DNA of 64,000 nt from NCBI GenBank assembly GCA_030849965.1, contig JAVDKL010000001.1, forward strand, positions 372,001 to 436,000, in the 5' to 3' direction. The first letter of the stretch is position 1; the number at the start of each line of letters is the position of its first letter. Under the pieces are notes generated by a model, which saw only the letters and a list, made by a program, of their open reading frames with translations, was not told the origin of the DNA and ran no database searches. This DNA is from Schauerella fraxinea (lineage in GTDB: Bacteria; Pseudomonadota; Gammaproteobacteria; Burkholderiales; Burkholderiaceae_B). Of the stretch, positions 34,659 to 43,776 are shown one piece after another. A program made the position numbers and the translations under genes.

Positions 34659-35468
34659 ATGCGCATCACTCATCGGGTTGCTTGCGGCCGCGCCACGCTG
34701 GCCGCAGACGTTCAGGGCGACGGTGCCCCGGTCGTATTCCTCCACGCGGCGGTATGCGATCGGCGCATGTGGCGCGAGCAAGTGCCGCTTTTGGCGCAGC
34801 ACCATCGGGCCATCGCGTACGACCGCAGGGGCTTTGGCGAGACGCAGGCGAACAAAGAGAAGTTCTCGTGCGTCGCCGATCTGAAGGCCGTGCTCGATGC
34901 GCTGGTACCCGATCGGCCGGCAATCCTGGTGGGATGTTCGCAAGGCGGCCGCGTGGCCATCGACGCGGCGCTCGCACATCCCGAGCTGGTGCGCGCACTC
35001 GTACTCATTTCAGCGTCGGTATCCGGCATGCCCGAGGCGGTGTATCCGCCCGACATCGCGCCGCTGATGAAGCACCTGCAGGACGCAGAGGCTGCCGGGG
35101 ATGTGGATCGGGTGAATGCGCTGAAGGCGCGTTTGTTCCTGGACGGCCCGTATGCCGCAGAGGGCCGCGTGACTGGCGCGGCGCGGCAGTTGTTTCTCGA
35201 CATGAATGGCATCGCGCTTCGATCGTCGCCCGCGGGCACGAACGTCGACACGGCGCCAGCTTACGAGCGGCTAGGCGAGATCGCTGTACCGACGCTTGTG
35301 CTGGCGGGCGACCTCGACTTTCCGCATATTCAAGACCGCGCCCGTCACACTGCCGCCACCATCCCAAACGCGCGTTTTCAAGCGCTGGGCGGTGTTGCTC
35401 ACTTGCCCAGTCTTGAACCGGCGAATCGCATTGCGCACCATGTGCAGGCGTTTATCGCTTCGCTGTAA
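34659..35468 (+). CDS. Alpha/beta-fold hydrolase
   Basis: A 269-residue hydrolase resembling 3-oxoadipate enol-lactonase and other C-C or ester hydrolases. The oxyanion motif FLHAAVCDRRMW, nucleophile elbow VGCSQGGR (Ser near residue 95), acid in LAGDLDFPH, and His in GGVAHLPSLE are in order. The ATG at 34659 gives the normal N-terminus; 62 extra repeat-coded codons upstream are open and were rejected. It stands alone, convergent with the NERD-helicase gene. Substrate unknown. Confidence 0.88.
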   Translation: MRITHRVACGRATLAADVQGDGAPVVFLHAAVCDRRMWREQVPLLAQHHRAIAYDRRGFGETQANKEKFSCVADLKAVLDALVPDRPAILVGCSQGGRVAIDAALAHPELVRALVLISASVSGMPEAVYPPDIAPLMKHLQDAEAAGDVDRVNALKARLFLDGPYAAEGRVTGAARQLFLDMNGIALRSSPAGTNVDTAPAYERLGEIAVPTLVLAGDLDFPHIQDRARHTAATIPNARFQALGGVAHLPSLEPANRIAHHVQAFIASL

Positions 35469-35595
35469 AAGCAGCGCCATCGCGATCACAGTCGACATGC
35501 CAACACCATGCCGAGATGTGCTGTCGAGGAGCGACTCCGCTCAGTAGATCGCTGCTTTCCAACCCATCTGGATCGCTGCGCGCCAACCCGTCAAA

Positions 35596-37233
35596 TCAAG
35601 GTGCGAGCTGCGCCTCGATCAAGGCGGCCGACCGTTCAGACACCACCAGCACCAGCTTCATCGTGGCGCGCGTGGCCCCCACGAAAAGCTTGCGCACGGT
35701 GCGCTCGTCCAAGGTGTCGAAGTCGATTTCGGAAAACACCACCGCTGCGGCCGATTGGCCTTTGAACCGATACACCGATTCGACGAGCACTGTGCCTGGC
35801 GTATAAACCGGCTGCCCGAGCAAGTCATACTCGCCAGTGAAGGAGCGTAAGGCGTGCGGTCCCAGGCGATCGAGATGGAGCAATCGGGACTGCTCGCGGC
35901 CGCGATAGCTCAATACCGCCACGTCATGCTCGCGAAAGCCGACGGCATAGCAGCGGCGTACGGCTTCCTTCACCGCCAGGAGCAGACTGGCTTCATCGGT
36001 ATAGGTGATCAGCTCGACATCGCTTGCGGCGATCGGGGCGGCGGCTTCGATGCGCAGATCGGCGGGCAGCAGAGGCTGCAGCCAGCGCACCACCGGACGC
36101 GGGCTGCGGTAATTGCTTTTGGCGCGCAGCCGCACCCAGTCCGGCAGCTCGGCAGGCGGGTGTCCGTACAGATTCTGCATCGGATCTTCAAGCCATAACT
36201 GCCGGGCGCCTGGCTTGCCATGGCGCAGCACCAGATCGCGCCAGGCTGGCGCGAAATCCTGGCCTTCGTCCACGATGACCGTGTCGAACGACAACGCGTC
36301 GGACACGGGCGTGGCGGCGGCATCCACAATCAACTTGTCGAAGGCGCCGGGCTGGGCAAAATCAGTGGCGTGCCCCGCGTCCTGTAGCGCCATGTCGCAC
36401 AGCATGTGAAACGTGCACACCAGGCCGCCGGCGGGTGCGATGCGGGCAAAATGATCGGCGAGCGGGCGGTTGTAGCACACGTATAGCGGGCGCTTGCCGG
36501 CCTCGATGGCATCGCGGTATTCGGCTAGCGCCAATTGGGTTTTGCCGGAACCGGCAGTGCCCGTTACCCGCAAGCGATAGGGCGTCATGTCCAACTGCCG
36601 GGCCCAGTGCGCCAGCCCGCCGGCCACGCGCGTCACCAACGTGCGCGCCTCGCCCAGCAAGGCGCTCACGTCGGTTTCGAGCTGGATGATGTCCTGCAGA
36701 AAGCGATGTACCCGCGGCGCGATCGCGCTGGGTTCGCCGGGGCCCAGCAGGGCTTCGATCATCGGCACGAGCTGCGCGCGCCGGCTGCCGTCCACGATGC
36801 GCTCGGGCGAAATGCCCGCCGTGAGCGGATGGCGCACGATGTGATCGGGGCAGTAGAGCAGATATTCGATCGTCACCGCCTGATGGTTCAGGCTGCGCGA
36901 CAGCTTGGCGCTCAGTCCATCCACCGTGCGCGCCATCTGGGCCTGTACGAGGCGATGCGTATTGCCTTGCACCTTCGCCAGGCCTTCTTCGGTTTCGGTC
37001 AACAAGCCGCTTTTTTGCTCGATGATGAGCAGTTGCCCGGCGCGATTGACGATGACGAAATCGATCTCGCCGTAGATCGCGTGCGCATGGTCGACGTTGG
37101 TCCAATGCACGGCGTGATACACGGTGTAGTCGTCCGGCAGGCCGGCGGCCAACACGGCGAGCGTCTGGATCTCGCGCTGCTGCGGTCCGCTTTGTTCCAG
37201 CGTTTCCCAACCATCGGGCACGACACGGGACAT
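35596..37233 (-). CDS. NERD-domain superfamily 1 helicase
   Basis: A 545-residue protein with an N-terminal NERD (nuclease-related) domain, about residues 15-130, showing GEIDFVIVNRAGQLLIIEQKSG, and a UvrD/Rep-like motor: Walker A GTAGSGKTQ near residue 225, Walker B VDEGQDFA near 319, motif III-like QLWLEDPMQNLYG, NYRSPRPVV, and C-terminal VYRFKGQSA and FVGATRATM. AGGAGT precedes the ATG. The combination suggests DNA or RNA processing in repair or defence, but the family is not well characterised. Flanking genes are metabolic, so context does not help. Confidence 0.88.
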   Translation of the reverse strand: MSRVVPDGWETLEQSGPQQREIQTLAVLAAGLPDDYTVYHAVHWTNVDHAHAIYGEIDFVIVNRAGQLLIIEQKSGLLTETEEGLAKVQGNTHRLVQAQMARTVDGLSAKLSRSLNHQAVTIEYLLYCPDHIVRHPLTAGISPERIVDGSRRAQLVPMIEALLGPGEPSAIAPRVHRFLQDIIQLETDVSALLGEARTLVTRVAGGLAHWARQLDMTPYRLRVTGTAGSGKTQLALAEYRDAIEAGKRPLYVCYNRPLADHFARIAPAGGLVCTFHMLCDMALQDAGHATDFAQPGAFDKLIVDAAATPVSDALSFDTVIVDEGQDFAPAWRDLVLRHGKPGARQLWLEDPMQNLYGHPPAELPDWVRLRAKSNYRSPRPVVRWLQPLLPADLRIEAAAPIAASDVELITYTDEASLLLAVKEAVRRCYAVGFREHDVAVLSYRGREQSRLLHLDRLGPHALRSFTGEYDLLGQPVYTPGTVLVESVYRFKGQSAAAVVFSEIDFDTLDERTVRKLFVGATRATMKLVLVVSERSAALIEAQLAP

Positions 37234-37371
37234 CGAATACTCCTGGGCTTGTCGGCAGGTGGCGCGTGGCCACGATTCCGGCATTATGCGCGAGTGCCGA
37301 CGAGGCATCGCCGGCCGTGCGCGATTTGGCGCAACTTATCGCGTTGGCGCAGTGTTTGAACGTGGCGTTAC

Positions 37372-38145
37372 TTACACGCCAGGCGCGGCAGGCGCTGTGA
37401 GTGGCGGATCGGCGGCATACAAGCGCAGTCGCTCGGCCGCCTGGCGCAAATGCTGTTCGGCCGCGGCGCCAGCCGCCTGCGGGTCGCCGGCTTCGATCGC
37501 CTGAAAAATGGCTTGATGCTCGGCCTGCACGGCCACCATGCGCTGCGCATAAAGGCGCGCCGTATTTCGGCGGGCGCTGCGGATCACGTGGCGCACATTG
37601 GCTTCAAGATATTCGCTGAGCGAGATCAGATGCGGATTGTGCGTGGCTTGCACGATCGCCAGGTGAAACGCGTAGTCTTCTTCGTCGCCTAACTGGTCAT
37701 TCAGAATCGCGTACTCCATGCCCACCAGGCCTTGGCGAATGCGTTTCAGATCGTCGGTCGTGCGGCGGGCCGCCGCCAGGCGCGCCGCGGTGCCCTCGAT
37801 CGACAGCATCAATTCGAGGATGTGTTCGAGGTCCTGACTGTCCTGCGCCGTAATCGCACCGATGCGAAATGCGTTCTTGCGCACATTGGGATCCACGAAC
37901 GCGCCGCTGCCTTGCTGCGACGTTACCAACCCTTCGGACTTCAGGCGTGCGATCGCTTCGCGCACCACCGCACGGCTCACCCCATGCGTTTCGACCAGCA
38001 CTTTTTCGGTCGGCAAGCGCGCGCCTGGCGCCAGCACGCCTTGATGGATTTGTTCCGCCAGCAAGGCGGCCAGATCGGCCGGCAATGACGGGCGGGGCGC
38101 GCCAGTGGCGGCGGTCAATTCGGGGGAGGACGGAGACGTCGTCAT
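37372..38145 (-). CDS. GntR-family regulator, FCD subfamily
   Basis: A 257-residue FadR-like regulator: winged helix about residues 20-90 (LPTEKVLVETHGVSRAVVRE, AIARLKSEGLV), then the FCD ligand domain with DEEDYAFHLAIVQATHN and AEHQAIFQAIEAGD. The ATG at 38145 was chosen because upstream codons are non-homologous. It lies 40 bases downstream of the SDR gene on the same strand and is probably cotranscribed with it. Two FCD-type palindromes in front of the SDR pair (39060-39091) are its likely operators, so it would control both divergent SDR units. Confidence 0.92.
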   Translation of the reverse strand: MTTSPSSPELTAATGAPRPSLPADLAALLAEQIHQGVLAPGARLPTEKVLVETHGVSRAVVREAIARLKSEGLVTSQQGSGAFVDPNVRKNAFRIGAITAQDSQDLEHILELMLSIEGTAARLAAARRTTDDLKRIRQGLVGMEYAILNDQLGDEEDYAFHLAIVQATHNPHLISLSEYLEANVRHVIRSARRNTARLYAQRMVAVQAEHQAIFQAIEAGDPQAAGAAAEQHLRQAAERLRLYAADPPLTAPAAPGV

Positions 38146-38185
38146 GCGCAAGAAGGGAAAGTGGCGCCAGTCGTTCGGCCGGCGC

Positions 38186-38923
38186 TCATGAGATGTATAG
38201 CCCGCCATTGACCTGCAGCGTTTCGCCCGTGACGAAGGCGGCAAGCGGCGAACACAGAAACGCAATGGTACCGGCAATGTCGTCAGCCGTGCCGTAGCGG
38301 CCCAATGGGGTGCTGGCCAGCAGCTGATCGCCTTTCTGGCCGATCAGGTCGCGCGTCATCGCAGTCTCGATGATGCCTGGCGACACGCTATTGACGCGTA
38401 CGCGGGGCGCCAATTCGAGGGCCAGGCTGCGCGAGAAAGACAGGATGGCGCCCTTGGTGGCGGCATAAGCGGCGTGCGCATAACTGCCGCGATGCGCCGC
38501 CAGCGAGGCCAGCAGGACCACCGCGCCGCCATCGCGCAACCGGGATTGCGCGGCCCGGCAGATGTAAAACGTGCCGTTCAAATTGATGTTCATCAGGCGC
38601 TGCCACGCGGCATCGGTGGTTTTCGCAATCGTGGCCTCGGGATAAATGCCGGCGCAATGCACCAGGAAGTCGATGCCGCCGAAGCGCGCCGTGGCGAGCG
38701 TGAGGGCGCTTTCGCATGCTTCGGCGTCCGACACATCGGCCGGGATGCTCAACACCCGATCCGCGTCCACACCGATCGCTTCAGCAGCACGCGCGAGTGC
38801 GCCGCCATCGATGTCGACCAGCACCACCGATGCGCCATGGGCCGCCATCAGCTTCGCGGTCGCCAAGCCGATACCGGTGCCGGCGCCGGTGATCAGCGCC
38901 ACTTTTTGTTCGAATGAAATCAC
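38186..38923 (-). CDS. Short-chain dehydrogenase/reductase
   Basis: A classical NAD(P)-dependent SDR of about 245 residues. Cofactor motif TGAGTGIG, a NAG-equivalent HCAGIYPE, and the catalytic Tyr-Lys in YAATKGA are visible; the usual catalytic Ser region reads LLASLAAHRGSYAHAAY. ASP in VLVDIDGG after the second strand predicts NAD preference. The GTG at 38923 is preferred because GAGGAGAC stands just before it; a longer ATG-started form (38959) has no ribosome site. The ending QVNGGLYIS is common in sugar- and polyol-acting SDRs. It is paired with the GntR regulator. Confidence 0.9.
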   Translation of the reverse strand: MISFEQKVALITGAGTGIGLATAKLMAAHGASVVLVDIDGGALARAAEAIGVDADRVLSIPADVSDAEACESALTLATARFGGIDFLVHCAGIYPEATIAKTTDAAWQRLMNINLNGTFYICRAAQSRLRDGGAVVLLASLAAHRGSYAHAAYAATKGAILSFSRSLALELAPRVRVNSVSPGIIETAMTRDLIGQKGDQLLASTPLGRYGTADDIAGTIAFLCSPLAAFVTGETLQVNGGLYIS

Positions 38924-39059
38924 TGCAGTCTCCTCTGCGGTGCCCATTGGTGCGGGCATCTTGTTTGGATAGAGAAGTCGCCGCGTTGCGTGGCATCTGG
39001 ATCAACAACACTGTTGACACGACCTTGGCGCCTCTCTACTATTTGCATGACGATTTAAT

Positions 39060-39091
39060 TTGTCAGACAACAACGATAAGTTATCAGACAA
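39060..39091. promoter_or_regulatory. Tandem FCD-type operators between two SDR genes
   Basis: TTGTCAGACAA (39060-39070, a perfect 5-1-5 palindrome) and TTATCAGACAA (39081-39091) have centres 21 bases apart, two helix turns. This matches the general TNGTNNNACNA operator shape of FadR-like regulators. They lie in the divergent SDR promoter region and are the likely sites of the GntR protein at 37372. Confidence 0.65.
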
Positions 39092-39185
39092 GTAGCGAAA
39101 CCTCCAGAAAGAGCCGCACGGCGGCAGGCGTCACGCCTGCTGTACCGATGCAGCCGATGGACGATTGCGGCAGGAGACAACAGTG

Positions 39186-39968
39186 ATGGATGCATCTGGG
39201 CCGCATACCGGCCTGCGCGGGCAAACCGTGGTGATCACCGGCGGCGCTCGGGGAATCGGCCTGGCCTGCGCGCAAGCCTTTGCCCGCGAAGGCGCACGCC
39301 TGGCGCTGCTCGATATCGACCGGGCGGCGCTGGATGCAGCATGTGCCACGTTGCACGCGTTGGGCGCGCAAGCGTTGCCGGTGCAAGCCTCGGTCACCCA
39401 GCCGGACGCGGTCGCGGACGCATTTGCGCAGATCGATGCCGCGTACGGCCGGGTCGATGTGCTGATCAACAACGCCGGCGTGTCGGCCAATAAGCCCACG
39501 CTGGAAGTCACGCCGGACGAATGGTGCCGCGCGGTGGATATCAATCTGAACGGTGTGTTTTATTGCGCGCAAGCCGCCGGGCGCCGCATGGTCGCTGCCG
39601 GCGCGGGCAGCATCGTCAATCTCTCGTCCATGTATGGCGTGGTCGCCGCGCCCGACCGGGCCGCCTATTGCGCCACCAAAGGCGGCGTGGTGATGCTCAC
39701 CGAATCGCTGGCGGTGGAGTGGGGCCCGCACAACGTGCGCGTCAACGCGCTTGCCCCCGGCTACATCGACACCGATCTGCTGCGCGAGCTGCAAACCCGC
39801 GGCCGCTTGAGCATCGATCGGCTGGTCGCGCGTACGCCGATGCGGCGGCTCGGCACGGCGGAAGAGATCGCGGCGATGGCCGTGTTTCTCGCAGGCGCGC
39901 AGTCGGGGTTCATTACCGGCCATACCTTGGTGGCGGATGGCGGCTGGAGCCGTTATGCCTATCTCTAA
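39186..39968 (+). CDS. Short-chain dehydrogenase/reductase
   Basis: A 260-residue NAD-type SDR: TGGARGIG cofactor loop, acidic DID after the second strand (NAD), NNAGVSANKP, catalytic Ser in NLSSMYGVVAAPDRAAY, and Tyr-Lys in YCATKGG. AGGAGACAAC lies before the start; GTG at 39183 and ATG at 39186 are both usable. It is followed after 29 bases by the fused E1 gene, so it probably makes the alpha-keto or diketone substrate of that dehydrogenase by oxidising a secondary alcohol (inference, like butanediol to acetoin in acetoin clusters). Confidence 0.91.
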   Translation: MDASGPHTGLRGQTVVITGGARGIGLACAQAFAREGARLALLDIDRAALDAACATLHALGAQALPVQASVTQPDAVADAFAQIDAAYGRVDVLINNAGVSANKPTLEVTPDEWCRAVDINLNGVFYCAQAAGRRMVAAGAGSIVNLSSMYGVVAAPDRAAYCATKGGVVMLTESLAVEWGPHNVRVNALAPGYIDTDLLRELQTRGRLSIDRLVARTPMRRLGTAEEIAAMAVFLAGAQSGFITGHTLVADGGWSRYAYL

Positions 39969-39997
39969 TTTGCAATGCGGTATCTGGAGCACGTCCG

Positions 39998-42181
39998 ATG
40001 ACCACTTATGACACGCTGACTTCCGCGGCGCCCTGGCGCGCGGTCAATGTCACCGCCCAAGATTGGCACACGGCGCCACCCGCGCTACTGGCCACGATGC
40101 TGACCCAGTTGCACTGGATTCGCGCTTTCGAAGAAACGGTGCTCGACCTGGCCGCGGCCGGCCTGGTACACGGCCCGGCGCATTCGTCGATCGGGCAGGA
40201 GGGCGGCGCGGTGGCGTCGATACTGGCGTTGGGCGCCGGCGATCAAATCAATGGGTCGCATCGCGGCCACCATCAATTTCTGGCCAAGGCCTTGCAGCAC
40301 GTGTCGCCCGACGGGCTCGATCCGCGTGCGGCGCATAGCGCTGCGATCGACGGCGTGCTGCAGAAAACGTTGGCTGAGATCATGGGCCTGGCGCAAGGCT
40401 TCTGCCGCGGCCGGGGCGGTTCGATGCACTTGCGTTGGCTGGAGGCAGGCGCTTTGGGCACCAACGCCATCGTGGGCGGCGGCGTGCCGTTGGCGGCGGG
40501 CGCGGCGTGGGCGCATCGCCATGCCGGCACCGACCGTGTGGCGGTGACCTATTTCGGCGACGGAGCGATCAATATCGGCTCGGTGCTCGAAACCATGAAT
40601 CTCACGGCGGCCTGGAAAACGCCGTTGTGCTTTTTCGTGGAAAACAATCGCTATGCCGTCTCGACCACGGTGGAAGAGGCCACTGCCGAGCCGCGACTGT
40701 CTGCCCGCGGCCAGGCCTTCAATATCCCGTCCTGGAAGGTCGACGGCATGGATCCGCTGGCGGTGCACACGGCCATGACCGAGGCGGTCGCGCATATGCG
40801 GGCGGGGCACGGCCCCACGATCATCGAGGCCGACGTCTATCGCTTCTTCCACCAGAACGGCCCATTTCCGGGCAGCGCGTTCGGCTATCGCACCAAAGAG
40901 GAAGAAGCCACGTGGCGAGCGCGCGACCCCTTGCTGCGGGTCGCCACCGAAATGGTCGCGCGCGACCTCATCACCGCCGACGACATCGATACGCTGCGAG
41001 CGCGGTGCAAAGCCACCATGCAGGAGATCGCAGAACGACTGACCGAGGCAGGCGAAGGGGCCAAGCGACAAGTGCGCGCCGATCTCTGGCCGCGAGCCGA
41101 TTTTCGCGATGTGGGCTTGCGCAGCGACCAGCAGGAATTTGCGGACATGCGGGTGCAGGAGGCTGCCGATTACACCGGCGCCACCGTCACGCGAAAGTTC
41201 GTGGATGCAGTGGCCGACGTGGTCACGCGTCGCATGGAAACGGACGCCAGCATCGTGGTGATGGGTGAAGACGTGCATCGCCTGAAAGGCGGCACCAACG
41301 GCGCCACGCGCGGATTGAAAGATCGTTTTCCCGATCGCGTACTGGGCACGCCGATCTCCGAGAACGCCTTTGCGGGCTTGGGCGGCGGGTTGGCGATGGA
41401 CGGGCGCTACAAGCCCATCGTCGAGTTCATGTATCCGGACTTCATGTGGGTGGCGGCCGACCAGATTTTCAACCAGATCGGCAAGGCCCGGCATATGTTT
41501 GGCGGCGATATCGATGTGCCGCTCGTGCTGCGCACCAAGGTGGCCATGGGCACGGGCTACGGCTCGCAGCATTCGATGGACCCCGCCGGCATCGTGGCCA
41601 CGTCGCCCGGCTGGCGCATCGTGGCGCCGTCCACGCCGCATGACTACATCGGGTTGATGAACACCGCGCTGCTGTCGCGCGACCCGGTGCTGGTGATCGA
41701 ACACGTCGATCTGTATGCCGCATCCGGGGAGATTCCCACGGACGACCTCGATTTCTTCATCCCGTTCGGCAGCGCCAGCGTGCGCCGCGCAGGCAGCAAA
41801 GTCACGGTGCTGACCTATCTCGCGATGGTCGACAAAACGCTGCAGGCCGTAGAAGCGCTGGGTATCGATGCGGAAGTGATCGACCTGCGTACCTTGGACC
41901 GTGCCAGCCTGGATTGGGACACGATCGGTGCCAGCGTGCGCAAAACGAATAATGTGTTGATCGTGGAGCAGGGCGCGCGTGGCACGTCATACGGCGCGAT
42001 GCTGTCCGATGAAATCCAGCGCCGTCTGTTCGACTGGCTGGATCAACCGGTCAAACGCGTGACGGGCGGCGAAGCGTCGCCCAGCATTTCGAAGGTGCTC
42101 GAGCGCGCCGCGTTTGCCGGCGTGGAAGAGGTGATGGACGGCTTGCGCGACGTGCTGTCGGATCTGGGGGAAGCACGCTAA
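39998..42181 (+). CDS. Fused alpha-beta 2-oxoacid dehydrogenase E1
   Basis: A 727-residue thiamine diphosphate enzyme in which the E1 alpha (about 1-350) and E1 beta (about 395-727) subunits, normally separate proteins, are one chain. Alpha part: QEGGAVASILALGAGDQINGSHRGHHQ and the ThDP motif GDGAINIGSVLETMNL with ENNRYAVST. Beta part: VVMGEDVHRLKGGTNGATRG, TPISENAFAGLGGGLAMDG, EFMYPDFMWVAADQI. It would decarboxylate a 2-oxo acid or cleave an acetoin-like diketone and pass the acyl group to E2. TGATG-like TAATG overlap with the E2 gene shows coupling. No E3 (lipoamide dehydrogenase) is near. Substrate unknown. Confidence 0.92.
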   Translation: MTTYDTLTSAAPWRAVNVTAQDWHTAPPALLATMLTQLHWIRAFEETVLDLAAAGLVHGPAHSSIGQEGGAVASILALGAGDQINGSHRGHHQFLAKALQHVSPDGLDPRAAHSAAIDGVLQKTLAEIMGLAQGFCRGRGGSMHLRWLEAGALGTNAIVGGGVPLAAGAAWAHRHAGTDRVAVTYFGDGAINIGSVLETMNLTAAWKTPLCFFVENNRYAVSTTVEEATAEPRLSARGQAFNIPSWKVDGMDPLAVHTAMTEAVAHMRAGHGPTIIEADVYRFFHQNGPFPGSAFGYRTKEEEATWRARDPLLRVATEMVARDLITADDIDTLRARCKATMQEIAERLTEAGEGAKRQVRADLWPRADFRDVGLRSDQQEFADMRVQEAADYTGATVTRKFVDAVADVVTRRMETDASIVVMGEDVHRLKGGTNGATRGLKDRFPDRVLGTPISENAFAGLGGGLAMDGRYKPIVEFMYPDFMWVAADQIFNQIGKARHMFGGDIDVPLVLRTKVAMGTGYGSQHSMDPAGIVATSPGWRIVAPSTPHDYIGLMNTALLSRDPVLVIEHVDLYAASGEIPTDDLDFFIPFGSASVRRAGSKVTVLTYLAMVDKTLQAVEALGIDAEVIDLRTLDRASLDWDTIGASVRKTNNVLIVEQGARGTSYGAMLSDEIQRRLFDWLDQPVKRVTGGEASPSISKVLERAAFAGVEEVMDGLRDVLSDLGEAR

Positions 42182-43611
42182 TGGCTCAACTCATCAAAAT
42201 GCCAGCCGTTGCGGCCGACAGCGCCACCGGGTCGATCGCGCAGTGGTTGAAGAAAGAGGGCGATCGCGTGGCGGTGGGCGACGCCATCGCGGAGATCGAA
42301 ACCGATAAAGCCATCGTCGAGATCGCAGCTGAACATGCGGGCGTGCTGGCGCGCATCGTGGCACCGGCAGGCGATGCGCAGTTGCCGGTAAACGCCGTCC
42401 TGGCGGTGCTGACGGCGGAAGGTGAAGGCGCAGACGCGATCGACCGCGCGTTGTCGGCAGAAGGGAAGAACGACGCCGGGCAGAAAGCTGCAGCAGGAGC
42501 CGATGGCGCTGAAGGTTCTGCCGCGAAGCGGGACGACGACCAAGATCGCGGCGCAGCACGGGGCACGCACCCGGGCGATGCTGCTCAACCCTCACGTGAA
42601 GTGGGCAATGCCGGTGCTGCCGCTCAATTCTCGCCTGACGAGGGCAATGCCGGTGCTGCGCGCGCGCGAGATGCGCAGCCTGCGGATCGCACGGCGCATA
42701 GCGCAGACGCCAAGCCTGCCGGTACAGGGTCCGAACGTCTCTTCTCAAGCCCGGCTGCCCGCCGCATCGCGGCCAACAACCAGATCGATCTCAGGCAGAT
42801 CGTGGGGAGCGGGCCGCGCGGGCGCATCTTGAAGCACGATGTGGAGCGCGCGGCGCAGGCAGCGCAAGGGCGGCAGACCGCGAGCGATGACGCCACCTTG
42901 CGCGACCGGCAAATGGCACCCGACGTGGTCCCGGCGAACCGCACCCCGCACTCGAATATGCGGCGAGCGATCGCCCGCCGATTGACCGAGAGCAAGACCA
43001 CGATTCCGCACTTTTATCTCTCGCTCGATTGCCGCATGGATGCGTTGCTTGCCTTGCGCCACCAGATCGGCGACGACGGCCATGCACGTATTTCCGTGAA
43101 CGACTTCATCGTGCGGGCGGCCGCCTTGGCGCTCGTCGCCGTGCCGGAAGTGAACGTGTCGTGGGAAGACGATGCTTTGGTCCAGCACGACTCGGCGGAC
43201 ATCGCGGTTGCGGTGGCCACCGAGGGTGGCCTTGTCACGCCTATCGTGCGTCACGCGCACAGCAAAACGTTGCGGCAGGTCGCCGCCGAGATCGCCGAGC
43301 TTGCGGCCCGGGGCCGCGCTCAGCGCCTCAAACCGCAGGAGTACACCGGCGGCTCGATGACGGTGAGCAATCTGGGGATGTACGGCATCACTCAGTTTGC
43401 CGCGATCATCAATCCCCCACAGGCGGCCATTCTGGCCGTGGGTGCGGCGAGCGCAAGGGCGGTCGTGGACGACGCCGGCGCGCTTGGCGTGGCCACGGTG
43501 ATGACGGTCACGTTATCCGCGGATCATCGCGCCATCGACGGCGCGGTGGCGGCGCGTTGGCTGGCGGCCTTCAAGCAACTGATCGAGCATCCGGTGCGTA
43601 TTTTGTTATGA
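42181..43611 (+). CDS. Dihydrolipoamide acyltransferase E2
   Basis: A 476-residue E2 component: one lipoyl domain (residues 1-80, lipoyl Lys43 in ETDKAIVE), a long Ala/Gly/Asp-rich linker with a perfect 18-base direct repeat (42603-42620 and 42642-42659), a peripheral-subunit binding domain (about 190-225, SPAARRIAANNQID), and the catalytic domain from about 255 with DHRAIDGA near residue 449. It transfers the acyl group made by the fused E1 to CoA. Only one lipoyl domain, as in acetoin and branched-chain complexes. E3 must come from elsewhere in the genome. Confidence 0.93.
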   Translation: MAQLIKMPAVAADSATGSIAQWLKKEGDRVAVGDAIAEIETDKAIVEIAAEHAGVLARIVAPAGDAQLPVNAVLAVLTAEGEGADAIDRALSAEGKNDAGQKAAAGADGAEGSAAKRDDDQDRGAARGTHPGDAAQPSREVGNAGAAAQFSPDEGNAGAARARDAQPADRTAHSADAKPAGTGSERLFSSPAARRIAANNQIDLRQIVGSGPRGRILKHDVERAAQAAQGRQTASDDATLRDRQMAPDVVPANRTPHSNMRRAIARRLTESKTTIPHFYLSLDCRMDALLALRHQIGDDGHARISVNDFIVRAAALALVAVPEVNVSWEDDALVQHDSADIAVAVATEGGLVTPIVRHAHSKTLRQVAAEIAELAARGRAQRLKPQEYTGGSMTVSNLGMYGITQFAAIINPPQAAILAVGAASARAVVDDAGALGVATVMTVTLSADHRAIDGAVAARWLAAFKQLIEHPVRILL

Positions 43612-43692
43612 GCCAAATGGATGTCCTAGGGAAATCCCCGATTCTTAAAGCCCGTGTGTCTACTAGACTGGAGCGGCTTTCAATCTGGCCTC

Positions 43693-43716
43693 ATATAACA
43701 TATATCATATATTTTA
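43693..43716. promoter_or_regulatory. AT-rich palindromic element upstream of Liv/BKACE operon
   Basis: Contains ATATATCATATATT (43700-43713), whose core ATATAT-C-ATATAT is a perfect inverted repeat. The same 14 bases occur upstream of the transketolase operon at 54861-54874. The position, about 64 bases before the binding-protein start, fits an operator overlapping the promoter (a -35-like TTTCAA is at 43678-43683). Candidate target of the GntR protein at 54071. Confidence 0.6.
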
Positions 43717-43776
43717 AAAAGCCTTAGGTTCCAAGGGTTTGGCTGGTTTTCTATTCGTATAGACAGGAGCGAGACA

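Noticed and set aside
39998-43611. Standard acetoin dehydrogenase (acoABC)
   Set aside because: AcoA and AcoB are separate proteins and usually come with acoX/acoK; here E1 is fused and those genes are missing. A related activity is still possible.
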